Assembly (NCBI GenBank): GCA_937996655.1
Contig: CALKUK010000013.1
Location: 124,001-188,000, forward strand
DNA: 64,000 nucleotides
Origin: an uncultured Sphingomonadaceae bacterium
GTDB taxonomy: Bacteria; Pseudomonadota; Alphaproteobacteria; Sphingomonadales; Sphingomonadaceae
Reading direction: 5' to 3'
This document shows positions 34,506-43,308 of the stretch, in pieces. How positions within the stretch are numbered: the stretch's first letter is position 1; each line of letters starts with the position of its first letter. The notes under the pieces were generated by a model, which had not been told where the DNA came from, made no database searches, and worked only from the letters and a program-made list of their open reading frames with translations. The translations under genes were made by a program, and so were the position numbers.

Positions 34506-36113
34506 TCAGATCGGTTCGCCAGCTGCCCGCGCTCGGCCGACGAGGCTATCTTCGTCCCGTTGTGCCCGCGTGGCGATGATCAGCAGCAAAATGACAATCA
34601 CCGGTGAGACCAGATTGATCGACAGGATCGCCGTCCCCAAATCACCCGTCGCATCAGAAATGAGCCCGACAAGATACGGCCCGATGCCGAGACCAAGGAT
34701 GGTCATGACGAGCAAATAAACACTCGTCGTGACGCCTCTCATACGCGGCAGGACTTGATCATACATGATCGCATAGAGCGGCGGCAGCCATCCCGTCAGG
34801 ACGATGCTGTAAAGCGAGAAGCGCAGGTAGAAATCACCCGAGGTCGGTGCGGTATAGACCCACATCGCGATAAACGGTGAAAAACCAAGCGCGAAGAGGG
34901 TCACATAGGATCGCCCCCTGCCCGGGAATCGTTTGTGCAGCATGTCCGAAACGGGTCCAGAGATCATCGGCCCAACAATGCCTAATGCCGCGGACAGCAG
35001 GCCGAAGGTCAGCGCCGTATCCTTCATCGACAGGTCATAGGTTTTCATGAGGAAGCTCGGGGTAAAGCCCATGATGCCGTAATTGATGACCGATTGTAGC
35101 GCGCCGACCGCCATAACCATGATAAGGGTCGGGGAACCTGCAATCACGGCGAAGGTCGGCTTGTCCGAGAGCGATAGACCTTGCAGCAGGTTGATGATCA
35201 CAAAAGCACCGAAGCCAATCACCGCCCATTGCAGCGTGTGCGGGCTGATGCTGAACGCACCAAAGGTCAGATCGGGCCGTGGGGACAGCTGCGCGCAAAG
35301 CTCTGCTAGCACCGCCATCAGCACGATCAGCCCAGCAAGCACGCCGAGGTTGAGCATCCAGTGCTGCCGGGTCGCACCGCGCCGGTTCAGGCTCAGCCAG
35401 TTGAAGCCGGGTGTGACCGACCCAAGCACCGCAGCAGATGCCGCAAAAGGTGCGGGGTCCGGAGGTGTCAAAATGCCGTCCATTTCGCCGCGCACAGGTT
35501 CCCGCAGGCGCCAGAGGATGAGGGCGAGGACAAAGCCCGGCACTGCCGCTGCAAGGAACGCGAACTGCCAACCGGACAGGCCGAGCGGCGCTGCAGCGCC
35601 ACTATAGGCATGGTCCCACCAGTCAGACGCTACGCCGCCTAAAACGAGTGAGCCGCCAAGCCCTATCGCGATGGACGAGGCCAATACCGCCATAACAAAG
35701 CCGCGCCGCTCCTTGGGCCAATAGTCATAGATGAGCGATGTGCCCGCAGGCTGAGTTGCCCCCTCCCCAATGCCGACACCAAGCCGCGACAAGGCCAGAA
35801 CGCCAAAACTGTTTGCAAAGGCAGCGAGCGCCGTTGCGGACGACCAGAAGGCAATACAGATCGACAACAACCGGTTGCGCACCCAGCCATCGGCCAATCG
35901 GCCCAGCGGGAGCGAAAACAGCGCGTAGAACAGGGCAAACACGGTGCCATAGAGCAGCCCCATCTCCGCATCACCAACGCCAAGATCCGCCTTGATGCGC
36001 GGCGCGAGGATGGCGAGGATGTTGCGGTCCAGCAGGCTCATCGCATTGGTGAGCGCAATGATCAGCAGCGCATACCACGCCCCTTTGGCCGGAGCCGACA
36101 TCCCCTTCCCCAT
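34506..36113 (-). CDS. MFS transporter (spinster/ACS-like)
   Basis: A 535-residue MFS protein, longer than usual because of a loop and extra segment in the middle (about residues 215-300, with SLNRRGATRQHWML). The first segment has AMSLLDRNILAIL, typical of the GalP/spinster group, and the 2-3 loop has LGRLADGWVRNRLL. It is the last gene of the NTF2-ALDH-LigW operon. Start is ATG 36113 or the in-frame ATG at 36101. Its stop abuts that of DUF3237 with no gap. Confidence 0.85.
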   Translation of the reverse strand: MGKGMSAPAKGAWYALLIIALTNAMSLLDRNILAILAPRIKADLGVGDAEMGLLYGTVFALFYALFSLPLGRLADGWVRNRLLSICIAFWSSATALAAFANSFGVLALSRLGVGIGEGATQPAGTSLIYDYWPKERRGFVMAVLASSIAIGLGGSLVLGGVASDWWDHAYSGAAAPLGLSGWQFAFLAAAVPGFVLALILWRLREPVRGEMDGILTPPDPAPFAASAAVLGSVTPGFNWLSLNRRGATRQHWMLNLGVLAGLIVLMAVLAELCAQLSPRPDLTFGAFSISPHTLQWAVIGFGAFVIINLLQGLSLSDKPTFAVIAGSPTLIMVMAVGALQSVINYGIMGFTPSFLMKTYDLSMKDTALTFGLLSAALGIVGPMISGPVSDMLHKRFPGRGRSYVTLFALGFSPFIAMWVYTAPTSGDFYLRFSLYSIVLTGWLPPLYAIMYDQVLPRMRGVTTSVYLLVMTILGLGIGPYLVGLISDATGDLGTAILSINLVSPVIVILLLIIATRAQRDEDSLVGRARAAGEPI

Positions 36114-36128
36114 CCCTTTGTCCTTATC

Positions 36129-37184
36129 TTATAGTTTGAACCAACGTTCCGCGTTGGTCTGGAAAAACTTCTTCTTCTGATTTGCCGTAATGTCGAGATT
36201 GTCCATCGCGCGGACCTCATCGGCGACATATTCATAGGGGTAGTCCATCGCGTACATCACGCGGTCTTCCCCCATCACCTCAATCATCAGCTTCACCGCC
36301 GGCTCAAACGGCAAGCCTGAACAAGTGCCGAGGAAGTTGTTACGCATGTAATAGAACAAGTCATGTTGCAGCGGCTTGATGCGCGCATAGCGGTTAGAGC
36401 GGATGCCCGCCTGATGCATGTAGTTGGTGCGGTACAGCCAGAAAGGCAACGCCTCAAACCCGTGACCTGCCATGATCTGGAGGTCGGGATAGCGATCAAA
36501 GATACCGCTCGTGACAAGACGGAGCAGATGGTAGCTGGTCTCGACCCCAAAGCCGAAAATCGCACCGTCTAGACCCGCATCGATCATGCCGCCCATCATA
36601 TCGTCGGGCAGCGTTGCCGGATGGATGTACAGCGGCTGACCTGTCTCTGCGAGCGCGCGGAAGATCGGGTCAAACTGCGGCTCGTCGAGATAATGGCCCT
36701 GTGTGTGGCTGTTAATCTGGACGCCTTTAAAGCCAAGCTCATTTGCCCCGCGCCGGATTTCAGCGGCGGACCAATCGGGGTCCTGCGGCGCGACCGCCGT
36801 CATCCCGATATAGCGATCTGGATAGGTCTGCACGGCATCGGCCAGATAATCATTGGCGCGCGCGGCGATCCCCTTGGCTTCCGCGACATCCGCCAAGGGC
36901 TGAACCCCCGGCGAGGTGAGCGCGAGGATGGCCTTGTCGATCCCCGTCTCATCCATATGCGTAATGCGCTGCGGCCCAAGATTGAGCAGCCGGTCGATGA
37001 TCTGCGTTGCCCGTTCCGAAGGGCTTTGCGCATAAAAGCCCCACAGAGAGACCATGCCTTTATCCGCCGTCCCGTCCTTCACCATGCGCAGAAAGACATC
37101 AATTTGCTCCCGCGTGGCGAACGCCTCTTCGGTCGCGATCCGCAGATAGCCGCGATCACCGCCGGTTTTCAGTTCATGTGTCAT
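36129..37184 (-). CDS. ligW: 5-Carboxyvanillate decarboxylase (amidohydrolase superfamily)
   Basis: A 351-residue cytoplasmic amidohydrolase that closely resembles LigW, which removes the 5-carboxyl of 5-carboxyvanillate to give vanillate. With the start at 37184 the Mn ligands known for LigW fall at the expected numbers: Glu19 (RIATEEAF), His188 (YIHPATL) and Asp314 (YAMDYPYEY). His241 of AGHGFEALP is the further active-site histidine. The ending KKKFFQTNAERWFKL is also LigW-like. AAAGGG precedes this ATG. The same frame continues upstream with a Tat-like leader from ATG 37301, noted separately. It normally serves the 5,5'-dehydrodivanillate (biphenyl) pathway; ligX, ligY and ligZ are not here. 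Confidence 0.9.
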   Translation of the reverse strand: MTHELKTGGDRGYLRIATEEAFATREQIDVFLRMVKDGTADKGMVSLWGFYAQSPSERATQIIDRLLNLGPQRITHMDETGIDKAILALTSPGVQPLADVAEAKGIAARANDYLADAVQTYPDRYIGMTAVAPQDPDWSAAEIRRGANELGFKGVQINSHTQGHYLDEPQFDPIFRALAETGQPLYIHPATLPDDMMGGMIDAGLDGAIFGFGVETSYHLLRLVTSGIFDRYPDLQIMAGHGFEALPFWLYRTNYMHQAGIRSNRYARIKPLQHDLFYYMRNNFLGTCSGLPFEPAVKLMIEVMGEDRVMYAMDYPYEYVADEVRAMDNLDITANQKKKFFQTNAERWFKL

Positions 37185-37290
37185 CGCCGTTCCCTTTCCA
37201 ATCCTCCCCGCACGTGCGGACGTCGCCGCCGTCGCCAGCCCAAGACCCATCGCCACATTCACAGCGCGGCGGGTCATTTCCCCCGCAACC

Positions 37291-38721
37291 TCAGGCTTCA
37301 TGAACGGCCTTGGCGACAAGGCAGGCATGCAGGCCTTCCGGCCCATCCTCATGACCGTGGCCGGACCATTTGACGCCGCCAAAAGGTGCGTCTGCGCCGC
37401 CGATCATATTGGTATTGATGCCCAGCATCCCTGTTTCAACGTCCCGCGCCAGACGCATCCGACGTTTGGGGTCATTGGTCCAGGCATAGGCCGCGAGACC
37501 ATAAGGCAGGCGGTTGGCCTCCGCGATCATGTCATCATCGCTGCCAAAGGGGTTGAGGATGGCGACGGGACCGAAGGGCTCCTCATTCATGATATCGGCC
37601 GCCAGCGGCACTTCAGAGAGCACCGTTGGCGCATAAAAGAAGCCCTGATTGCCGATGCGCTCCCCACCGGCGCCAAGCTTGCCGCCGCGTGCCACTGCAT
37701 CGTTGATGAGCCGCTCCATTGCATCTGGACGACGCGGATTGGCCATTGGCCCCATCTGGCTTTCCGGGTCGAGCCCGCTGCCCACCTTGATCGCCTTTGC
37801 CCGGGCGATGAAGCCGTCGCGGAACTGGTCAAACACATCCTCCTTCACGATAAAGCGGGTCGGTGAAACGCAGACCTGCCCTGCGTTGCGGTATTTGCCC
37901 GGCACCATCGTGTTGAGCACGGTCTCGACATCAACATCGTCAAATACGAGCACGGGCCCATGGCCGCCCAATTCCATCGTCGTGCGCTTCATGTCTTCGG
38001 CAGCCAGCTTCGCCAGATGCTTGCCGATGACTGTTGACCCCGTGAAGCTCAGTTTGCGGATGATGGGCGACGCCAGAAGATGCCGCGACACCTGATCCGG
38101 CACACCAAACACCGCCTGCGCAACTTCCTTAGGCAGCCCGGCATCAAGCAAGCACTGCAACACACCGAGTGCCGACGCCGGCGTCTCTTCCGCCGACTTC
38201 ATGATGACCGAACAGCCAGCAGCAATGGGCGCACCAAGCTTTCGCCCCGGATTTCCGAGCGGGAAGTTCCAAGGGCTGAATGCCGCGACGGGGCCGACCG
38301 GCTCATACATCACGGTTGACCGCATCCCTGCCGGACGGACAAGCTGCCGCCCATAGATGCGCTGTGTTTCCCCCGCATAGAAGTTGAACAGGCCGACATT
38401 CATCATCACTTCGATGCGCGCTTCACCAAGGGTCTTCCCCTCTTCCAGCGTGGCGACCCGGGCCAAGTCTTCCTGACGCTCCAGCATCAGACGGGCCGCC
38501 CCCTGAAGGACGGCCGCGCGCTGCTGCGGGGTCGACTCCCGCCAGATGCGGAAGCCACGCTGCGCCGTTTCCAATGCGCGGTCGAGGTCTGCAGCGTCGG
38601 CAAGCGGAAGCTCACCCAGCGCCTCACCCGTCGCTGGATTAACGACCTTGTGGGTGGCCCGATGACCTGCAGTGACCCGCTCGCCATCAATGATCATATA
38701 AAGTTCGGGATAAATGCTCAC
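37291..38721 (-). CDS. NAD(P)-dependent aldehyde dehydrogenase
   Basis: A 476-residue ALDH. The catalytic residues are Glu250 (TTMELGGHGP) and Cys284 (NAGQVCVSPTR), with the Rossmann motif FTGSTVIGK. Overall it is nearest the succinate-semialdehyde / glycolaldehyde group, which also contains vanillin dehydrogenases. It begins with GTG at 38721, overlapping the stop of the NTF2-like gene (GTGA). Its last codons overlap an in-frame ATG leading into ligW. It probably oxidises vanillin or another aryl aldehyde formed by the dioxygenase or lyase nearby. Confidence 0.9.
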   Translation of the reverse strand: MSIYPELYMIIDGERVTAGHRATHKVVNPATGEALGELPLADAADLDRALETAQRGFRIWRESTPQQRAAVLQGAARLMLERQEDLARVATLEEGKTLGEARIEVMMNVGLFNFYAGETQRIYGRQLVRPAGMRSTVMYEPVGPVAAFSPWNFPLGNPGRKLGAPIAAGCSVIMKSAEETPASALGVLQCLLDAGLPKEVAQAVFGVPDQVSRHLLASPIIRKLSFTGSTVIGKHLAKLAAEDMKRTTMELGGHGPVLVFDDVDVETVLNTMVPGKYRNAGQVCVSPTRFIVKEDVFDQFRDGFIARAKAIKVGSGLDPESQMGPMANPRRPDAMERLINDAVARGGKLGAGGERIGNQGFFYAPTVLSEVPLAADIMNEEPFGPVAILNPFGSDDDMIAEANRLPYGLAAYAWTNDPKRRMRLARDVETGMLGINTNMIGGADAPFGGVKWSGHGHEDGPEGLHACLVAKAVHEA

Positions 38722-39455
38722 TTTGCAGCCTTTTCACGGTCAATGTCACCCTGCCAGCGTTCCGGCACAATCGGCGCGCCGGTCACGGGATGGGCATTGT
38801 GGAACGGCACGACCTTGTGCGTCGGCCAGAGCCAGACGTCGTCCTTCAGGACATCGGGGCCGGTTGGATCTTCCGGGATCGTCTTGTCGAGGAAGGGCAC
38901 ATAATTAGGCCGCGTGTGGGCCCAGCCGGTTTCATAATCGGCATGCCATTGCGGAGCATAATCCAGAATATGGATACGCCACACGCCATCCACCTTCTTG
39001 TAGGTATTCTCGTAAATGCCGCCTTCCCACCACTGGCGGACGCCCTGCATCGGGTTGTCGCCGGTATAATCCTTGTGTCGCCCGGCCTGCATGGTGCAGC
39101 GGAAGCGGGCGAGTGCGGTCACGCCATCGGGTTGGATATCCACAACATCCTGATGCTGCGGATGGTCCAGCAGAAAGCCATCAATCGGACCGTTATTGCC
39201 GTGGGTAAAGTTCTTCTGGAACCGCTCAATATACAAGCGGGCCGCCCCTGCCTTACCCTTGTAAATGCCGCCGAAGAAATGGACTTCGCAATCCTCGGTG
39301 AACAGGTCCACCACCTCACGATAGAGGCATTTGTCGATCAGATAGCCGTAGAGGTGATGGAGCTTGCGAACCGACTGTTCGTCTTCGCAAATGGTCACGC
39401 GCTTGGTGAGCGCCGCCAGTTGCGCTTCAAGCGCGGCAATACGATCTTCAGTCAC
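38718..39455 (-). CDS. NTF2/SnoaL-like protein (candidate gamma-formaldehyde lyase, LsdE/LdpA type)
   Basis: A 245-residue protein with an N-terminal heptad-like helix (RIAALEAQLAALTKRV) and an NTF2-like cone-shaped fold (ESVRKLHHLYGYLIDKCLYREVVDLFTEDCEV, later VDGVWRIHILDY). The start is GTG 39455, with AAAGGAG 8 bp upstream. A paralogue lies at 57949-58644. From memory, NTF2-like proteins LsdE/LdpA of sphingomonads convert a beta-1 diarylpropanediol to lignostilbene with loss of formaldehyde. The lignostilbene dioxygenase 5 kb away makes that role attractive but unproven. Confidence 0.78.
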   Translation of the reverse strand: MTEDRIAALEAQLAALTKRVTICEDEQSVRKLHHLYGYLIDKCLYREVVDLFTEDCEVHFFGGIYKGKAGAARLYIERFQKNFTHGNNGPIDGFLLDHPQHQDVVDIQPDGVTALARFRCTMQAGRHKDYTGDNPMQGVRQWWEGGIYENTYKKVDGVWRIHILDYAPQWHADYETGWAHTRPNYVPFLDKTIPEDPTGPDVLKDDVWLWPTHKVVPFHNAHPVTGAPIVPERWQGDIDREKAAK

Positions 39456-39477
39456 AGGGGTCTCCTTTGAATGACGC

Positions 39478-40890
39478 TCAGGCCGCAGCCTGTTTTTCAA
39501 GTACTTCGAGGCGTTCGACTTCCTCGCGATAGGGCTTAATCCCGCGGTACATCAGGAAAGTTGCAATCGGGAGCAGCGTGGCCGATGTAATGACCAGCGC
39601 CTTCCAAAGGTCCGCCTCTACCCCCACAACTCGTTGCGCGACGACGCCGATCACAAAGCTGCCCAATGCGCCGAAGAAGGTGAACATGAACAAGTAGATC
39701 GCCGTGACTTGGCCCCGAATCTCATTAGGGGCGATGCGCTGAATGGCGGCGTTTTGCGGCACCGCCCCGGCAAGGCCGAACATCCCGCCAAGGGCCATCA
39801 CAATGAGCGAGGATTCGCCTGTCGGCATCATCGGTGACACGATGGCGCAGATGGTCACAAGACCGAAGAGGATCGCCGCCGACCTGACATTGGCGTCCTT
39901 ATACCGCTTGGCCATCCATTCCACGAAGATGCCGCCGAAGAAGATGCCGGCCAATTGCGAGAGCAGCAGCATCGGCCCCATCACGGCGCCAATCTGCCCT
40001 TCATCCCAGCCATAAGTGCGGATCATGAAGGGCGTCCGCCAGAAAGCGAGCCCGAATGTTTCCACAGCACTCAGCGCCAGCGCGCCGAACAAGGGGTAAT
40101 AGAACCGTCCTCGCCCATGGATAGCACGCATCGCATCCCAACCGGTGAAGGTCAGAATGCGGCGTCCCAATGTCGCCGCTTCGGGCACAACGTGCGCGTC
40201 ATTGGATAGGCGGCGACGCGGAGGTTCTTTGACCGTCAGAAACAGCAGCGCTGCCAACAATCCAGCCAGGCCCAAATAAATCAGGATCCATTGCCATCCG
40301 CGGATCGTCAGTCCCCAAAGGTGTGTCGGTGCCCAGGACGCGGCCTTAACCACCCAGGCGCCGCCAAAAATGACGCCCAGCGTACCTCCCCCGATAAAAC
40401 CGAGTTGCAGCAGGGCAAATGCGCGGGTGATCCGCTGTGGCGGGAAATAGTCAGACAGCATGGAATAGGCACTGGGGGCGTGCGCAGATCCACCGGCGCC
40501 AACAAACATGCGGCTGCCGATTAACTGCACGAAGTTTTGCGCCAGCCCACCCAGCGCCGTGATGATGCCCGTCGCGGCCATACCGCCCGACAGCACGAAT
40601 TGCCGTGGATAAATATCTGCCAATCTCGCGAGGGGAATGCCGACGACGACGTAGAAGATCACGCTTGCCGGGCCACCCAGAAACCCGAGCTGTTCATCGG
40701 TCAGGCCGAAATCGATCTTGATGCGCTGCGCCATCATTCCGAAGACCGCCGAGTCGAAAAAGTTCAGGCCGGTCGCAAGGATGATGATCGCCAGCGCATA
40801 ATAAGCCGAAGACGCAGACGGCCAACCCTGAGCAGGCGCTGTTGCCGCATGATCCGCGCCGGTTGCCGCTATTGCAGGTCCGCCCGCCAT
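39478..40890 (-). CDS. MFS transporter
   Basis: A 470-residue MFS protein. The first segment has ATGLNFFDSAVFGMM and the 2-3 loop has VVVGIPLARLADIYPRQ. It resembles the ACS / hexuronate-phthalate class. I start at ATG 40890, which has AGGGAG 7 bp upstream; the ATG 18 bp earlier is less well placed. It leads the operon NTF2-ALDH-ligW-MFS and is divergent from the C-alpha-dehydrogenase genes, with an operator-family site in between. Likely cargo: a lignin-derived dimer or acid. Confidence 0.87.
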   Translation of the reverse strand: MAGGPAIAATGADHAATAPAQGWPSASSAYYALAIIILATGLNFFDSAVFGMMAQRIKIDFGLTDEQLGFLGGPASVIFYVVVGIPLARLADIYPRQFVLSGGMAATGIITALGGLAQNFVQLIGSRMFVGAGGSAHAPSAYSMLSDYFPPQRITRAFALLQLGFIGGGTLGVIFGGAWVVKAASWAPTHLWGLTIRGWQWILIYLGLAGLLAALLFLTVKEPPRRRLSNDAHVVPEAATLGRRILTFTGWDAMRAIHGRGRFYYPLFGALALSAVETFGLAFWRTPFMIRTYGWDEGQIGAVMGPMLLLSQLAGIFFGGIFVEWMAKRYKDANVRSAAILFGLVTICAIVSPMMPTGESSLIVMALGGMFGLAGAVPQNAAIQRIAPNEIRGQVTAIYLFMFTFFGALGSFVIGVVAQRVVGVEADLWKALVITSATLLPIATFLMYRGIKPYREEVERLEVLEKQAAA

Positions 40891-40955
40891 CCTCGCTCTC
40901 CCTCTCATCGACTTTCGGTGAGCGGCGATTGACGTTCGCGCTTCCCAACCTCAAG

Positions 40956-40978
40956 ATTGTATGTATTAGATACAATAT
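40956..40978 (+). promoter_or_regulatory. Regulon operator, site 4 (MFS / C-alpha-dehydrogenase divergent region)
   Basis: ATTGTATGTATTAGATACAA plus TAT. The core TTGTATG-TATTA-GATACAA is the most symmetric of the eight (one mismatch between the 7-bp arms). It lies 66 bp from the MFS start and about 100 bp from the SDR start, in the 189-bp spacer; nothing else recognisable is in that spacer. Confidence 0.68.
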
Positions 40979-41079
40979 TGTTTGGCCGATGCTGTCCAGT
41001 CATTTTGTGCGGCGGCCCCGGCAATGGCAACAAAAAGCACGGACCGGACATCCGGTCGACAGGCGGAGAGGACAGGCCC

Positions 41080-41988
41080 ATGCAGAATCTACCCGGCAAG
41101 ACAGCTTTCATCACAGGGGGTGCCTCCGGCATTGGCCTCGGCATCGCAAAGGCGCTGCTTGGCGCCGGCATGAATGTCGTGGTCGCGGACATCCGCGATG
41201 ATCATCTGGAAGAAGCCCAGGCTGAGCTTGGATCGCCCGAACGTGTTCTCGCAATTAAGTTGGATGTCACCAATCGCGCCCAATTTGCCGAAGCCGCAGA
41301 CGCCACCGAAGCGCGCTTCGGGAAGATCCACATCCTGTGCAACAACGCAGGTGTTGCGGTCGTCGGGCCAACCGAGTTGGCCAGTTTTGCAGATTGGGAC
41401 TGGGTGATGGGCGTCAATGTCGGCGGCACCATCAACGGCGTCACCACAATGCTCCCCCGCATCCTCTCCCATGGCGAAGGCGGGCACATCGTCAACACGG
41501 CCTCCATGTCCGGCATCGTACCTGTGGGCGGCACAACCATCTATTCCACCGGAAAGGCGGCTGTCGTCACGATGATGGAATGCATGCGCCCCGAATTGGA
41601 AGCGCGCGGCGTCATCTGTTCTGCCTTCTGCCCGGGGGCCGTGCAATCAAACATTGCCGAGGCCAGCAAGACCCGCCCAGCCGAGCTTGCCGATACTGGC
41701 TATGCCGAGGCCGACAAGCGCCGACAGAATGGCGGCAACTTTTTCCACCTTTATCACACCAAGGAACAGGTCGGAGAACGCGTATTGGAAGGCATCCTGA
41801 ACGATGAACTTTACATCCTGACCCATGCTGAATTCCTAGATGGTGTGAAGGACCGGGCCAATGCGATGATCGAGTCGGTTCCCGCCAAACTCCCGCAGAA
41901 TGAAGAATATAAGCAGACCTTCGCCATGCTGTTCAACAGCCCCATCTGGGCGGATGAAATCAAGCGTCAGAAGGCGCTGAAGGCATGA
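41080..41988 (+). CDS. LigD/LigN-type C-alpha dehydrogenase (SDR)
   Basis: A 302-residue SDR with TGGASGIGLGIAKAL, NNAG at 88-91, Ser142, Tyr155 and Lys159 (YSTGK). It has the family trait SNIAEASKTRPAEL and the WDWVMGVNVGGTINGV block found in LigD, LigL, LigN and LigO, which oxidise the alpha-hydroxyl of beta-aryl ether dimers. The long C-terminal extension after residue 250 is also typical. Start is ATG 41080 after GGCGGAGAGG. It overlaps the next SDR by ATGA. Stereopreference cannot be read from sequence. Confidence 0.85.
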   Translation: MQNLPGKTAFITGGASGIGLGIAKALLGAGMNVVVADIRDDHLEEAQAELGSPERVLAIKLDVTNRAQFAEAADATEARFGKIHILCNNAGVAVVGPTELASFADWDWVMGVNVGGTINGVTTMLPRILSHGEGGHIVNTASMSGIVPVGGTTIYSTGKAAVVTMMECMRPELEARGVICSAFCPGAVQSNIAEASKTRPAELADTGYAEADKRRQNGGNFFHLYHTKEQVGERVLEGILNDELYILTHAEFLDGVKDRANAMIESVPAKLPQNEEYKQTFAMLFNSPIWADEIKRQKALKA

Positions 41989-42887
41989 TTGACTTTGCAG
42001 GACGCACGGCCTTCGTTACCGGCGGCGCCAATGGCATCGGCATCGGCCTTGTCCGCGCGCTGCTGGCGGAAGGCTGCAAGGTCGCCATTGCCGACATCCG
42101 TCAGGACTCGATTGAAAAGGCGCTGAAAACCCTCGACAACCAAAGCGTCATGGGCGTTCAGGTCGATGTGTCATCGCGCGATGAGATGGAAAAGGCGGCC
42201 GACGAGGTGGAAGCCCAATTCGGCCCCGTCAGCCTGTTGTTCAACAATGCAGGCATCAACCTGTTCCAGACCATCGAAGACTCCAGCTATTCCGATTGGG
42301 ACTGGGTGTTGGGCGTCAACCTGCACGGCCCGATCAATGGCGTGATGACATTCGTCCCGCGCATGATCGCTGCGGGCAATGGCGGCTATATCGTCAATAC
42401 CGCGTCGATGGCCGGCTGGCTCGCCTCCGGTGCACCGGGCATCTACAACACGACCAAATTTGCCGTACGCGGCATGTCTGAATCGCTGCGCTACAGCCTT
42501 GCCCCGCATGGTATTGGCGTCTCGATCCTGTGCCCCGGCCTCGTCAAATCCTATATCTACGCCAGCGACGATGTCCGTCCGAAGGAATTGCTCGATGGCG
42601 CAAAGCCGGTGGACACCGCAAATGTACAGCGCTTGGCTGAATTCCATGAGTTCGGAATGGAGCCAGACGTCATCGCCGCTCGTGTGCTTGATGGGATGCG
42701 AGAAAACCGGACCTATATTTTTTCGCATCCGGAGTTCAAAGAAGAAGTCGCAGAGCTGTTCCAGGAATATCTGGCCGACTTCCGCGATTTCCCTGAAGAT
42801 CCGGGGTTCGACAAGCGGACTGGGTTCGAGAAATTCCGGCGGGAACGCTATACAGAGGCGCGCGCTGCGGCACGCAAGGCCACATAA
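41985..42887 (+). CDS. LigD/LigL-type C-alpha dehydrogenase (SDR)
   Basis: A 300-residue SDR, paralogous to the previous gene: VTGGANGIGIGLVRAL, NNAG (87-90), Ser141, Tyr154 and Lys158 (YNTTK), and WDWVLGVNLHGPINGVMTFVPRMIA, which is nearly the LigD block. The C-terminal tail (about residues 240-300) matches the extended tails of this group. It starts at the ATGA overlap with the first SDR, suggesting a pair that handles the two enantiomers of a beta-O-4 substrate, as LigD and LigL/N do in SYK-6 (inference). Confidence 0.85.
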   Translation: MIDFAGRTAFVTGGANGIGIGLVRALLAEGCKVAIADIRQDSIEKALKTLDNQSVMGVQVDVSSRDEMEKAADEVEAQFGPVSLLFNNAGINLFQTIEDSSYSDWDWVLGVNLHGPINGVMTFVPRMIAAGNGGYIVNTASMAGWLASGAPGIYNTTKFAVRGMSESLRYSLAPHGIGVSILCPGLVKSYIYASDDVRPKELLDGAKPVDTANVQRLAEFHEFGMEPDVIAARVLDGMRENRTYIFSHPEFKEEVAELFQEYLADFRDFPEDPGFDKRTGFEKFRRERYTEARAAARKAT

Positions 42888-42900
42888 AAGGAACCATCCC

Positions 42901-43299
42901 ATGAAGGTCAATGCGCTCGACCATGTCAACATCATCACCGCCGATCTGGACGGGACGTGCGACTTTTATGCTGAGCTTCTCAGCCTTGAACGGCGCGATG
43001 CCCCGCCCCCGCTCACGCCCCAGACGGCGCAGTGGATGTATGACGAGGCGGGCCGTCCGATCCTGCATATCAACAGCCTGGATTGCATCCGCACCTATGA
43101 CCGTGAGGTCGCGCCCGGGCCGACAGGATCGATCCACCATGTCGCGCTCAACTGTTCAGGCTATGATGACGTCATGGCGCGGCTTAACGCACGCGACATG
43201 GACCATCAGGTTAACATCATTGAGGCGATTGGCCTGCGTCAGGTCTTCACGCAGGACCCCAACGGGGTTTTGCTGGAGCTGAATTTCTTCGGGGACTAA
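42901..43299 (+). CDS. VOC family protein (glyoxalase-like)
   Basis: A 132-residue single-repeat VOC-fold protein: DHVNIITADLDGTCDFYAELL at the start and IHHVALNCSGYDDVMARL in the second half, ending QDPNGVLLELNFFGD. Metal ligands would be His8, a mid-chain residue, His of IHHVAL and the Glu of LLELNF. AAGGAACC precedes the ATG, 13 bp after the second dehydrogenase. Function unknown; possibly an isomerase or a lyase acting on the alpha-keto product. Confidence 0.85.
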   Translation: MKVNALDHVNIITADLDGTCDFYAELLSLERRDAPPPLTPQTAQWMYDEAGRPILHINSLDCIRTYDREVAPGPTGSIHHVALNCSGYDDVMARLNARDMDHQVNIIEAIGLRQVFTQDPNGVLLELNFFGD

Positions 43300-43308
43300 G
43301 CCTGCCCG

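Noticed and set aside
37291..37382. Further upstream extension of the ligW frame into the ALDH gene
   Set aside because: It reads over conserved ALDH codons; only the ATG at 37301 or 37184 could be real.
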